Translations under genes and position numbers: made by a program
Source: Lethocerus indicus
Taxonomy: Eukaryota; Arthropoda; Insecta; Hemiptera; Belostomatidae
Length of the DNA: 64,000 bases
Direction: 5' to 3'
Assembly (NCBI GenBank): GCA_019843655.1
Contig: JACDQD010000103.1
Location: 8,680,001 to 8,744,000, forward strand
Notes under the pieces: generated by a model
Told to the model about the DNA's origin: nothing
Databases searched by the model: none
The model's input: the letters and a program-made list of their open reading frames with translations, nothing else
Part shown: piece after piece, positions 50,700 to 63,200 of the stretch
Numbering within the stretch: position 1 is the first letter of the stretch
How the letters are laid out: every line of letters starts with the position of its first letter

Positions 50700-53600
50700 C
50701 CTAATCCAATAAGAGCCCCAGTGTCAAAAATACTTGAACTCAAAATATTTTGAGACTATCCATTTTCATTCATGTTGTTTAATAGACAGCTAGGTATTTG
50801 AAAATACATGTTATTTCCGCCAAAGAACTATTAATAGTTATTAAGAACGCTATATTTTGGTAATGTTCAAAGTCTATTAATTCTGATGACTTTTGAATTC
50901 ATTCACCCCTTCAAATTTGATCAAGAAATGTAAGTTTATAAAAGTAAAAAAATGCAAATTTTAGTGGCTTTATTAATTAACATATTAAGAAACAGTATAA
51001 AAGAGGGAAGCTTATTCCGTTAAACGTAAGCGATTTGCTTATCACAGACACGCTCTTAATGTTATTAATACTTAACAAAAGTAACAAAGATTGGACCGAG
51101 AAACTCGATAATATCATTTTAACAGACAGATTTCGGAGATTGAGTTCGAAGGTAACTACTAAATCCCGGGGGTCGCATGCAGCAACCCGCATGTAAAATT
51201 GAAATTCTACGATAACGTTCTTCATTAAATGTTTCGCGATATGTTTGTAATTATAACATAATCTTTCTCCACAGCACTATCGAAGCGCAGAACACTAATC
51301 AAAATATGTTTTATATATAGCTGCAAAAATCTTAATTGCCGGATTCTTCTTTAGCAAATAAACTTCCTCCTATAAAATATTCCAAATTCATGTTTTATCC
51401 CCACAATTAAACAGTAGAGAGTTTTCATTAAGTTTCCTGCAGAGCGTCAATGAAAAAATAAAATATGCTAATTTGAGCTGTACTGGGAAATTTTCTAATC
51501 CCCCAATATGTACCGTTGTCGCTTCAGTGAGCATGTTTCCTTCACACTCGTTGAGATTTCACGCATCACTGACCTGATATGATCCAGCGAATCTATAAGC
51601 AATATCTCACAGGCTTGCTTTACACTGGCAAATGATATTTGCGACAGCTGTTGAGGAAATTAATATTAAAGTTGACCTAATTTTTCTATCCCAGTCGGTT
51701 TTTATCATTTATACGTTGACAATATTGAAAGAAAAACTCTGTTTCAAATCCCACCTAAACGTCTGAGAACAGACGTGCGCTTAGAAAAAAAAAGTGGAAC
51801 AACGCTGTGACAAAACACAAAGTCAGGTGAGGAACGAATCTCCCAATCTCGTTTGTTTTCTATACTTGCCGAAATTCAATGTACATTCCGAAATTCAAAT
51901 TAAGCTTGTTAAAAACCATTTGAATACATAAAAATGTTTATATACTAATGAAAACTGTGTGAATTGAAAAAAATAGTTTTTTGTGTAAATACGCAATATT
52001 TAGTTTTATAATATTTATATCCGTCGTTCCAGTTCCTCATCAACAACATAAAACAACATAATTTTCCACCATGACTAAGTACTGAAGTGAAATGAATTGA
52101 ATTGTTCGATATGATAAAATATTAGACTATCAATATTTCGAACTCATTAAAAAAAGCTTATCGATTCTTAAAAAAAAAACTGGAGTGGGTTGAAGTGTAA
52201 TACCCAGTTCAAAGAAATTAAACTTCAGTTGGCCAATTATCAGATTTCTTCCTTATAAATTCGAAAATTCCTTAAAGGACAAAGTAGGAGATGAAAGAGG
52301 GCAGTAACATTTACTTTGTTACTAAGGTTGTCGACACCGGGTCGAAAAATTATTGTTACCGTGGAAATAATGTTGTAACACCGTAAAAATAGTACATTCC
52401 CGTTTGTTTATTATATAAAATCCCGATCATAAAAAATTGGCCGTGAACGAACGGTGTTGAATAACATTTTTATAGAGGTGATTATAACAGCCGCATCTGG
52501 CTAAACCGTAGGCATGGAGGAAATACAAGGTTTGAACAAGATAACGAGCGTTTCGAGCACTGTTTGATCCATCCGTATCCGCACATACACAGAAAAAACG
52601 TTGAAATGTTCGAAAATTCGGAAAATTCTATCTACTCTCAATTCCAACAAATGAATGAGTCACACTTGGAATACTGTCAGTGAATCATTTCCGTTCTTTC
52701 ATCGCTATTGCATTACTATCAGCATGAAATTACAAATCGGCCTCGTTGAACGCATTGTGAAATTTGAATTGCTAGATGATTGAGTTTATTTATACAAACA
52801 GGTTACCATTAGGAACAAAAAACAAAGATGGAAAATATAATTAGTAAGTAATTCCTTCATCCTCCCTTGTTCCAAAGTGAAAATTCCTTTCATTGACGAT
52901 ATAGGAAATAAGAACTTTCCTATATGCATTATTAAAAGGCATACAGCTGGTTCCCGTTTCAAATTCGCGTCATAGTTCTTTCACCACAATTATCATTGAT
53001 CAACCTCAAACCTGACATGGATTTGAGGAAGGAAGGTGGGTTATATAATGTTTTCCTGTTTTCCACAGTTATGCTGAAGAGATTCACTAATAACGGTACA
53101 CTCCCAGTATATTGTTTTCGATTCAGCAGATTAAATTTCCCGATTTGATATAGGTTTAATTATTTTGAAGATATATTAAAGTTCATAATCTGTCCAAAGC
53201 TGCTTCGATATAAAATATGTCACTATGACGAGGCGCTATTCGAGGTTGCCAAATCGCGACCGGTTTATCTTCCAGTGGAAGAACTCGTGGAACTTATATT
53301 GCCAATTGGGCAATAACTCTACCCTGAATGGAAACTTTGTTGATTTTGGAACGAGTATCGATGCTTGTCAAACAGATGCCGACGGTCGAGTTGCCCAATT
53401 TAGTTTCTGCTTCCACTTAGTTTCACTTGATCTGGGCCAGTAAAAATAAAAATGAAACTCTTACTCTTTCTGTCACCTCAGACAAATTAAAAATCACGAG
53501 AGCATAGTTTCAAATCGAATTCTGATAATTAGAATAAAAGCGGAGGCGCCGTCTCATACATATTGCGCTAGGTTAAATTTTATTATACAATAGGAACTGG

Positions 53601-54600
53601 CTGATTAGGAAACGTAAAACTTTCTGAAGTTCGAACATAAATAGCATAACAGAAAAAAGAACCAATGCAAAAAATATAATTTACAAGTCCGCTAATTCAC
53701 ACTGTCTAGCTTTTATGTCGGCCGAAAAAGTGAATGCTAAGAATGTACCGATAAGGGGCAATAATAATAGTAAGGAATTATTTCATTATCATAATTGACT
53801 CGCTAATTTGATCCTACGCTCGACTCATTTTAGCAGCATTCCGCCAGTAAATTAGTGAAATGAACTTTGTTCAAGATATACAATTATATTTTACAAAGGA
53901 TTCTTGAAATATTTCTTGTTCGATATACATATATATTATGTAAAATATTTATAATAGCCATATTAATTATTTTAGACACACTGTTAATTTGGTTTCCTCC
54001 GCTGACTCCTTAATTCCTCCAAATATAAGGAACGAAGGGTTACACAGAACGTTGGACCAAGCGGCAGTAACCGCAACTGGAGTATGGTTATGGTCGAGTG
54101 AATTATGGAAATTTGGCCACGGTTATTTTTTTCTGAATTTGCGCTGTTATACTTTTTCGAAATTTCAAACCTCAATACCAGTTTCTCCACGGAACAGATA
54201 TAGCTGGAATTATAAGCGAGAGAAAACAATCTTCAATGGCGCTCTTGAATGTTAAAAACGGATGAAAGATTTGCGCGGCATCATCTTGGATTTTTTTATT
54301 GCAGAATTAAAAGTTTTATAAATCTTAAAATTCGCCTTTCGATTTTCGTCTTCCAATAACATATAGAACAGACAATGCACGAGAATAGTGAGCGCCTCGA
54401 CAACACAGGAAAATGGAGATATCGCCAAACATTTAGTGCTATTTCTTTTTAAAGTGTTCTTACTTATTTTTAAAACGAAGTCGAACTTTTATTTTCTTAT
54501 AAAAAGATAAATGTGTACAGAAAGAGAGTGTAATTTTAATTTAATAAAGCCATATTGTTATTGGCTTCATTGCGTACGCAACTAGAGACGTTTACTTGGT
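50700..54600. other. no gene recognised
   Basis: AT-rich DNA with short frames only. No recognisable exon, RNA gene or mobile element was seen. Confidence 0.4.
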
Positions 54601-54702
54601 TTACTGAACATCTAGCTCAAATTACCCGATGGTCTCGTAATAAATAGGCCGAGGTTTTATTACAGTCATAGTCGATGCTCGAGGTGGAATAGAAAACACA
54701 AT

Positions 54703-55032
54703 ATGGCAGAAAGCGAGGGAAAGGGGTACAATCAATTTGATGGAAACGGCGATAAGGGTGGAACGGTGAAAGAATGGAGGGAGGAGTGGGGAAAAATTGA
54801 ACCCGCCGCAAATGGGATCCGGCGGTGTGGAGAAGGAACATTTATCTTCGATTCCCAAGTTCTAAAATTAGCGGCAGAAAACAATCCCGCCCTATGGAAG
54901 GGTGATGAATATTGCGGGATTAAAAATAAAGGGCGGAAGGGCGGAGCGAGGCGGCGGGACGGGATGAGACCTATACACGCCAACCTTTCTAATGCGACTT
55001 CGGCCGAAAGTCCCCCCGCCTTCAGAATTTAG
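54703..55032 (+). CDS. weak candidate: 109-codon open frame, unknown
   Basis: ATG in a fair start context (aatATGG), ending in TAG. The peptide begins MAESEGKGYNQFDGNGDKGG and is rich in Gly, Glu, Lys and Arg. This strand is purine-rich, which alone removes many stops and gives such a composition, and the antisense strand is also open. No domain is recognised. Confidence 0.15.
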   Translation: MAESEGKGYNQFDGNGDKGGTVKEWREEWGKIEPAANGIRRCGEGTFIFDSQVLKLAAENNPALWKGDEYCGIKNKGRKGGARRRDGMRPIHANLSNATSAESPPAFRI

Positions 55033-55415
55033 GTCGACGATTGCCGGTCCCACTCGTAAAGTCGCGACATCGATAGACAGATAGATAATACCTTCTTCTT
55101 CAGATCTGTGTCACCTACATTTTACCCGGATTGACCACCCCTTTCAATTGGCGATTGGATCGGAACTGACCGTTCTTGAACGGCTCGAAATACTTCAAAA
55201 CAAAGTAGGGAACAGAAGATGTCTTGATTTTTGTTTTTTTGGGACTCCGATGGTCTCGAGAGGATGAGTCAGAATTTCACGAAGGATACAGAGATACGGG
55301 TAGAATAATCAAGTAAACTGAGAAAAACAGTTCCAAACTTCGAAACAGTTCGAAAGCCATTTATCCGATCTTTTCCAAACTCTTTCATCCTACTGGAAAA
55401 GTTTCCAGAAATAAC

Positions 55416-55435
55416 AATAATAATAATAATAATAA
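55416..55435. repeat. (AAT)n microsatellite
   Basis: About 20 bases of AAT units. Confidence 0.9.
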
Positions 55436-56589
55436 CTTTGGTGTCCCGAAATAAGCGACGGTTTCCCTATTCTGGATGCAAATGGCGCAATAGGCACAGT
55501 TGGCAGCTTGAGGACTGTCAACGAGGGGAACAAGTTTAAATAACGTTTTCCGTGTAGCGCATGTTGAGCACCGCTATGACGGGAAAGGAAAACTAACCAA
55601 ATACCGCAGAAACGATAAGGATGATATTCCTGACTATCAAAATATTATAAATCTTACATTCAGTAATATTTATGACTATGTAGAGACGTCAATATTTATT
55701 TTTTCATTACGTAACGCAATCAATAGGCTACAATAACGACATAGGATCTTATAATTGATACAAGTTAGATATTAATACCTACCGTGTATACGATAGTATA
55801 ACTTAAAGGAAACATTTGTTTTGCGTCTTTTATTACACGCCTTTTGACTTAACAATCAAAGACGCCGGTATTTCCGAACTGAAATCACCGGGTATGGAAT
55901 TACGAAATCTTAACGCACGACTGATAGAGTTGTATTTTTTGAATCTATCCGGCAGAAAGCTTAAAGACTTTCGATGCTTCGACGGGTGTCTGGTATTTTC
56001 CCCCTCCTCACCGCGGTCCGTACGCGCAAGCACCGAGTTATCTGGAAGCAGGAGAGGAGCAGAGAGACTCTTCATCGCTATTCAGCGACCGTAGGCGGGG
56101 CCTAAGGCTGCCGCGTGCATAGCTAATGCCGCTCAAATATCCAGAGTCCAGAACGCTGGGAGGCGATTTGAAAATCTGCCCGCGACTCCATATCACGCTG
56201 CCCGCGATCGCTCGGTCCCCAGTTACCGAGAAACGGTGAAGGGAAGACGTTCATGGGGAAGGGGGGAGTCCCGCATAAATGGACCCTCTGTGTTTTCATC
56301 ATACGTCCGGTAAATGACTAGGACCGGGATGAACAAACTAAAGGAATAAACCGCAGTTTTCATGACGGATTATTTCGCATATCCGCAAATTGTACGGTCT
56401 CCTATTTAAAATACGAAAAATATGGGATTTCAACGTGCTATGTTTTAAGGCGTGAAATCATTTCAATCGTACAGGTTAATCACATTATTAGATATTATTA
56501 GAAGTTACTCCACCAGTACCGAGGTGACTTAGCATTCTGAGTAGTTAATGTAAATGAATAGAAAAAAATAAAGTTATTAATTAATTTCT

Positions 56590-56717
56590 TACTCTTCTTC
56601 GGGCGCTTCGAGATGAGGACTGTGCGATCTGGCCTGTCGCCTCCTGACCGCGTAGTGACGCTCCCGGTTGGGGAAACTAGCAGCCTTCTTACGTCTCTCT
56701 CCACCATCGACACCCAT
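56590..56717 (-). CDS. weak candidate: 42-codon frame with strong donor, possible alternative first exon
   Basis: From the ATG at 56717 the minus strand reads MGVDGGERRKKAASFPNRER, then HYAVRRRQARSHSPHLEAPE. The TAA that closes the frame (56589-56591) is itself part of a good donor, GAAGA|GTAAGA. Splicing there leaves two bases (GA). That is the phase the Lmpt PET exon at 29806 needs, and the join would make Glu-Lys-Thr-Cys. The start context is poor, no transcript evidence is available, and the distance would be about 27 kb. Alternatively it could be an unrelated exon or chance. Confidence 0.25.
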
Positions 56718-57714
56718 CAAAAAATGTATCACGCTCAGACTGGTTTAGCCAATGACAATCGGCCGGAAGCGGTTCCGCTAAAGGGGGACCTTTTCGGAGA
56801 GAAAAGAAGAGAATAATCTACCGTAAATCGCATCCGGCGTATCGTCAAACACTAGTTGTCTTCATTTGCGATTCGGTAAACAAATTGAATCTGTACAGTG
56901 TTGGGCTTTACACGGCGGAAGTAGTGAACGGTAAAGCTCTCAGGCGGGAAGTACAGGCTAAGCGGGCTTTCCAATCCCGCCGTTCATTGCATTCACCCGC
57001 GGCCCACTTTCCAGAAGGACAGACGCACACGGTTAGCGACAATGAAAGCTGTACTCCGGAAGAAGCCAGTTTCCTGCGTAACACTTTGATCGGAGGAGGA
57101 ATGCGACGGTAACTTGTAACACGTATAATCAGACTAAACCCTTATTACACTCAGGAGAGATCCCCAACTAGGGCTATACTTCGGTAAAATGAAAATTTAA
57201 ACATTCATAAAACAGGAATTATAGAATTTACTATAATGTTTTAATTGAAAAACGATTAGTAAACAATAAAGGACCGCAGTGGTTTTATCCACTCCATTTA
57301 ATCCATTATAAGTTCATTACCTCTTTCAAAGATAAAAAAAATATAAAACCCTGTACTCATTTAATATCTGAAATCTCTGGTAGCTGTCACTTAGCCTATC
57401 AAGAGGTCTCAACAGAACCTATTTGGGCTTAATGATAAAAATAATAAAAAACAATGTGAAACAGAACCCCGTGAAATGTGAAAATGTAGATTGTTGTTCT
57501 ACATTATGAAAAAGCGACTTCAAAATGGTTACGATTCGTCGGGTGACGATAATTGTTAAATCGTATAACGATTATTAATAAAGAAGGAAATTAATTTCTC
57601 TCAAAACGACTCCAATACCGGAAGATTAGATGTTCAAGGCTACTTGAAGCAACAAAAAATCCAATTATAAGTAAATCTCAGTCGGGAGAATAATACTGAA
57701 TGTGAACTTAAGGT

Positions 57715-57812
57715 GAATACCGTAGATTTCGAGTGTTTCTGTCTCTTCTCTTTTGCTATCAAAAGACCAAACCAACGAGAGGTGACAGAAACACAGGCAA
57801 TCTACGGTATTC
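57715..57812 (+). ncRNA. microRNA-precursor-like hairpin (strand uncertain)
   Basis: The arms at 57715-57750 and 57777-57812 form 36 opposed positions, of which 32 pair (one G-U). The outer 14 base pairs are perfect, from gaataccgtagatt against aatctacggtattc. Mismatches fall at 57729, 57731-57732 and 57744. The 26-base loop contains its own small ttttg/caaaa pairing. Size, arm length and scattered mismatches are those of an animal pre-miRNA. The 5' arm contains CCGTAGAT, also found in the miR-10/miR-100 family, but the seed differs, so I do not assign it to that family. A short inverted-repeat (MITE) remnant is the alternative. Confidence 0.45.
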
Positions 57813-58190
57813 CAACCCCTCGCAGACCACAAAACAGTTCTTCTAAATTAAGGTGAATAATACCTTCAGCGAAACGGGACTTTCTAACAGTAAAATTGAA
57901 AATTTTATTGTTATTTGTTTATGAGACAGCAACACGAAAGTATAATTGAACGAAGTGCACACTAGAGGTGTTTTAGGGGATGCTAATAATAGACTCGGGC
58001 AATTTCGTGCCATTGACGCGGTGACATAATTAAGCCGTGAAGGATAATCAAGCATTAATGGTTGGGCTTGGTCCCGTCACAGGAGATTGATGATCATTGC
58101 CCGGTAAGGGACTGGCAGTACACCCACACCCACGGCTAATTAAGTTCGCAGGTGTGCGAAAACACGACAAGCAAAAACATCGTCCACTAA

Positions 58191-58211
58191 ATTATTATTA
58201 TTATTATTATT
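58191..58211. repeat. (ATT)7 microsatellite
   Basis: ATT units over 21 bases. Confidence 0.9.
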
Positions 58212-58213
58212 AC

Positions 58214-60200
58214 AGTATTAAAATGATATGAAACTGTTTAAAAATGAAATTAAGTGAAAGTGCGAAGTGAAGTACTGGATATTCCAAGGAATGGAACACC
58301 GTCCATTTGAAAAAGGTACAGAGATGCTGGCAGAGTCTTATACGATGTTAATTAACTTTCTGGCCATCCCTTAATGAATTAATAATTAAGCGACAACTCG
58401 CAAAAAAGAAACTACCAAATTAATTAAGCTTAATGAATTTGTAAAAGCGCTGAAACGAAAAAATGGATATATTATACTGGTAGACCGGATAATTAAGGTC
58501 ATAATTATACCTACCAGTTAACTTGTTACACTATTTTGTGTAAATTTTATTTATCAGCGCAAACATCAAACCAGACGTGTAAACTGAAACATATATAAGA
58601 AGAGCCTGATATGTTGTTAAATGTGCATTTAAGTTAAAGGGACGAAGCGTTTCAGGATTAAAAAACTAGAAGAAAAAAGTAGAAGGTACCATAGAAATAG
58701 AATTCGTTAATACAATCAAATCTAAATTGTTTTCCTTTCCTTTTTATAATATGCTTTTCAAAAAAATTAATCTCGTAAAGAAATCACAAGATCTATAAGC
58801 CATTAAAATGAACGTTTCAATTCGACCTTGTGTAATCTTGTGTATATCATAGGAAAAAGTATTATTAAAAAAATTGCATCGGACCTTATAGCATGACATA
58901 CAACTGCGTATACCTAAACTAAACGCATTTACACTTACACTTATTTGTACTTATGCGTTAAAACCTAAACGCTTTCTTACTGTAATGGAAGCGATTTCTT
59001 TCCTCCGGCAACACTCCAAAACAGGTTTATTTGAATATTGAATTCCGGAGATAAAAATATCCGTCCTTGAAATATGTTGACGGATATTCTTTGTGAACGC
59101 GGCTATCGTTTTACATTTGTATAAATTATTAGCAATTATACGATTATCAAAGCTCCAAAGCTTAAACAGGAATGAGCCATTTATAAATAGGCGGCGTTAA
59201 CAGGCACCACGGACAAGATCATCGTATATTGCAGGGTAATGCAGTTCCAGGCTGTAATTACGACAACAGGTTAAGCAGAATCGGCCGATGAAAACGTTTC
59301 TGACTGTCGAGCCGAATGCTCATTAAAATAATTAGCAGTTATAAGAAGTTATAAGCCAGCCAGCGCTATCAGATATTTTACTATAATAAAAAATTGTAAA
59401 AAAAAGTCCAGCAAACATCTATACCTCTTAGTTACAAGGTACATGACCAAGATTCTAATCGAAAATTATGCAGCTATTGAACTCCTCCGACGGCCCCGTT
59501 TTCTATTCTCGAACCGGCTGCCTGATTACACATTAAGCCAAATTACCGTTCTGCAGCCATTCAGAATGGTCTTCATAATGAGCGTAAGTGCGGATTATTT
59601 CGAAAAACGATTGATTTTTCCGAATCAAAAAAAAAAAAAGGAGAAGCAATAATAGTCAAGGAAAACCGAGCAATAACCTGTGAAAGTTGTATTCAACAAG
59701 GTCACTACTTATTTTAACGGGGGGAATGCCCGTTATATTTGGTAACGTATGTGCGACATGACCATATAAGGTATTAACATAAAAGTGCGACGTTTCCCTC
59801 CATATAAGAACATGATTGTGTTGTTTTGAAATGAGATCGCAGCAGGATAACAATCAGTAACCCAGTTACATTTACCAATATTCCGTTAAGTATTGTTTTT
59901 TTTTAAGAATTAAATTCTGAACAGATACCCGACATTATAATATCGGTGTTTTGATTTTTTAAAAATTCATTCTTTAATGAAGTACGATATTGTTACTAAT
60001 ATTAACGCAAGACTCTTATTCGCATTTAGCAACACAACTTATTGATTATGTAAGCTATAAGTCACAAACAGAGGATCATTAGCGGAGACAGATCTTTGGC
60101 AATAAGCTCATAACCTCTGAATCAAGCCTACAATGCTGTGAAGAAAACAAACTGGATTTATCCTTACTCTTCTCCGGACTCCTCCTCGTGAGGCATCTCA
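58214..60200. other. no gene recognised
   Basis: AT-rich DNA. Inverted copies of actggtag and ctaccagt about 40 bases apart near 58.5 kb form a weak palindrome. Nothing else is supported. Confidence 0.4.
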
Positions 60201-60405
60201 TCAAATGTTCCCTTTTAAAGCGCGGGTCCGCAATACAGAGCTTGGCGGCGGAAACAATTCGTTATATAGAGGCTTTGTCGGGGACCAAACCGAGGGAAGG
60301 TTAAAACACCTTGTCCTCCCACCCTCCTACCCCGATTTCACCCCTATCCGGTTCGGTATTATTGTGAGGCGGACTACTGACGCCCCGAGTGTTGACAGAG
60401 ACGCG

Positions 60406-60545
60406 TTACGTCAGAGTGGCCAGACGCAGTATTGTCCGGCCGCCGCCATTACGCAACGCAGTTTTCCCAACCGAGTCACTTTTACAACAGCTCACCAACA
60501 CTACAAGTTATATAAAACCGTCCGCGGCGATTTTTCCGAATTTTC
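60406..60545 (+). promoter_or_regulatory. candidate promoter (CRE, C/EBP-like site, TATA box)
   Basis: TTACGTCA, a CRE-like site, is at 60406-60413. ATTACGCAAC, like a C/EBP half-palindrome, is at 60448-60457. TATATAAAA is at 60509-60517. The order and spacing suit a core promoter firing at about 60540. No coding exon follows: the first downstream ATG frames are short. The same CpG-rich patch is open in several frames on both strands. Confidence 0.25.
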
Positions 60546-60869
60546 CTTCTCGTTCCTATCGCTGTTGCAACGTGCGTGTCGCGTATTTCATCCCAGAATT
60601 CTTCGGGTTCCGCGAGTTCCAACATTGTTAGTAACATTCGACCATTAGAGTGGCACCCTACCAATAATACTAATAATTAGAAAAATTGCCTGCGAATCGC
60701 GTGCAAGACTCCGATTCAGCCACACGTGGATTCGATGAAGAAATTGGCTCAATAGAAAGCACTCTACCGTCTCTACTATTGATAATAATTATTTCCATAC
60801 AAAAAAACAATAATCAAAAGTTCTTACAATTCAATGTCCCATGGTTTATTAGGACTAATCCTACTGACT

Positions 60870-63200
60870 GAAAAAGGTGCTAAATCCCATGCCTTAAACC
60901 TCCATTCACACCAAGCAATCCGAGCAAATCATAATTCCGTTTGGCAGAAGAAGAATTGAACTATTCATAACAGTATTTAGATATTAATTTTAAAAAATTT
61001 GAATGAATAATGAAATAAATATGTTTCGAAACATTGAAATTGTAAGTATAACACCGAAATTACAGCTATATTAATCAACACGAAAATCATTATATGTATC
61101 GCCATTTCGATGAATTTAGTGCAACATCGTATGGAATAGTAAAAGAAAAATGTGAGCACAGCTGCCACATTCGGATAAAAGGAAGATAACGCGAAAGCGG
61201 CACTACTCTAGTCAGTATAGAGTATCAACGGAAACAGAGAATATACGGCTTTCTCAAATATTCAAATCTTGGCAACGCCCGATTTTAGTTTCATTAGAAG
61301 TTTGACATGAAACGATCCATTCAGAAAATATTTATCAAACCAAAACCATCTCAGTGGGCTTTCACTGCCACGGGACGTTGGACACTGTCCAACTTGCTAC
61401 CGGCCCAACTCTCTCACCAACTACAAGAATGCCAGTTACGACTGCAGTTTTAGTATCATACTACTTATTTAGATTTGTATTGTTTTTTATATTCTGTTCA
61501 AGACCTGTTATAGGCGAATGAATTAATCGTATGAAACTGGTATTGCTTCCAGCGATGTTGGCCAACAGCCGGGACCTAACTTAAGACTAAATAGCAATAT
61601 TGAGTGAAGACAGACTATAGCAACAGCTCTAAAACTACAATTTTTCCAAGTACGCAAACTAGAAATGTATACGTGTTTACTAGCTTCTTCTGATATTTAT
61701 TTAATGAACTGAGAATGAGCTGTAATGAGAACATGTTAACCAAAGATGGAAACACAGTTCAGTTTGCCCGTTCAGAGCTGAGAATGTTCGGCGAAAAGTA
61801 AACGTTTCAGGTCCGCCTTCTAAAAGCCAATGATTAATCCTTGGAACGTGAGAGAATGAGCTAATCATTTTGCACAAACGATAGCCCTACCCGGCAGGTA
61901 CACTGGCCCCATATACCGCCCGGCCTTGGCTCCGAACAATTGAATCACTGCCATTACAATCCAGATATGACGGCAGGTAAAAATCCACACCGGCAGTAAT
62001 AATACAAAAGAGAGTGACTAAAATCGAAATGACGGACCGTTCCAGATGGGAAACGCAATGAGGTCCTTGAAAATGAATTCAACTGCACCCGACCATTAAC
62101 TGCATTCTCAACGCTTCGATCCCAGAAACATTCTCCAATTTGAGATACAATCGAAAATAAAAAATATGTTAATATTTACCAGGTAATAGCGCCCTCCATT
62201 GAAGCGCGTTTCCGCGTTTCGAAACATTTCACTCAAAAGTGTAATTCAAACACGAACCGACGATACTTCACCACTTATCCCGGTTTATATGTCACTAATT
62301 TTTACCAGCCCAAAAAAATTCAAATTTCCCTCCCGAGGAAAAAGATTGGTCCACAAAGATCAAAGATAGTTGCAAAGAAAGGAACAACTGTGGCCCAGAT
62401 GTTCCGGCTTTCACCGACTGAAACCTTTTCATAGATGTAGACGGAACATGACGAAATGTGACATAAAAATATCTTAAAGTTTTTTTTTATTAAAATCCGA
62501 ATACAATTGATGATTATGTTATCATTCTAGTCGGAAGTACTAAGAATCCGCAGACTGGGCAACGTACTTGGCAAAAATTGTCCAGATTATATTTTAGATT
62601 CGCATAACGTATGTATGTAAGCTGGTAATATGTTGTAAAGTTATGACGGGAGAAATTCATTCGCGACATTTCTTGTTGACTGAAATTACTGAATTGTATT
62701 CTTCGTATCGACGAATATCCCGGTTGAGACCAGAGGGATAAACAAATAGTGGTGGGGAAAGGGGCAAAGAAAGAACCGCCTGCTTTCAAGGCGTTCCAGA
62801 TTGGCTTTCTTTCGGCCTAACGGTACGCTCAAATGTCGTAATGAAACGAGCACTTCAGACAGACACACACACACACACAGAAGAAATGACTCAAACGCTA
62901 AATGCGATACAAGGAACACTCGGCTTCGTTGAGAACTTGTGCAAGCTATCTCATCCTATGTATTAGTCATGAACACCTACAACCGTCCCCTTGTTCATTT
63001 GACGCCATTTCATCCTGGATAATATTAAATTACGAAATTACACTATTCAAATACTGTGTGTCATATTATGTATGATAATCATGATACATCAATAAGGATG
63101 GCATGTTAAGCATGTTTCACACGCGATGGATAACTGACAAAAAAAAGTCACGTCACTATTGTTTAATTAAAAGTTCAAACCCGCCGAAAAAAATATCTCC
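60870..63200. other. no gene recognised
   Basis: Mixed DNA without a supported gene. A CA microsatellite lies at 62862-62879. Confidence 0.4.
62862..62879. repeat. (CA)9 microsatellite
   Basis: A short perfect CA run. Confidence 0.9.

Noticed and set aside
50204..50704. Ala-rich plus-strand and Pro-rich minus-strand frames
   Set aside because: The homopolymeric residues come from the GGC-type repeat; both strands are open because the patch is GC-rich.
60205..60648. 147-codon plus-strand frame
   Set aside because: No domain; it runs through the CRE/TATA motifs, and several other frames are open in the same CpG-rich patch.
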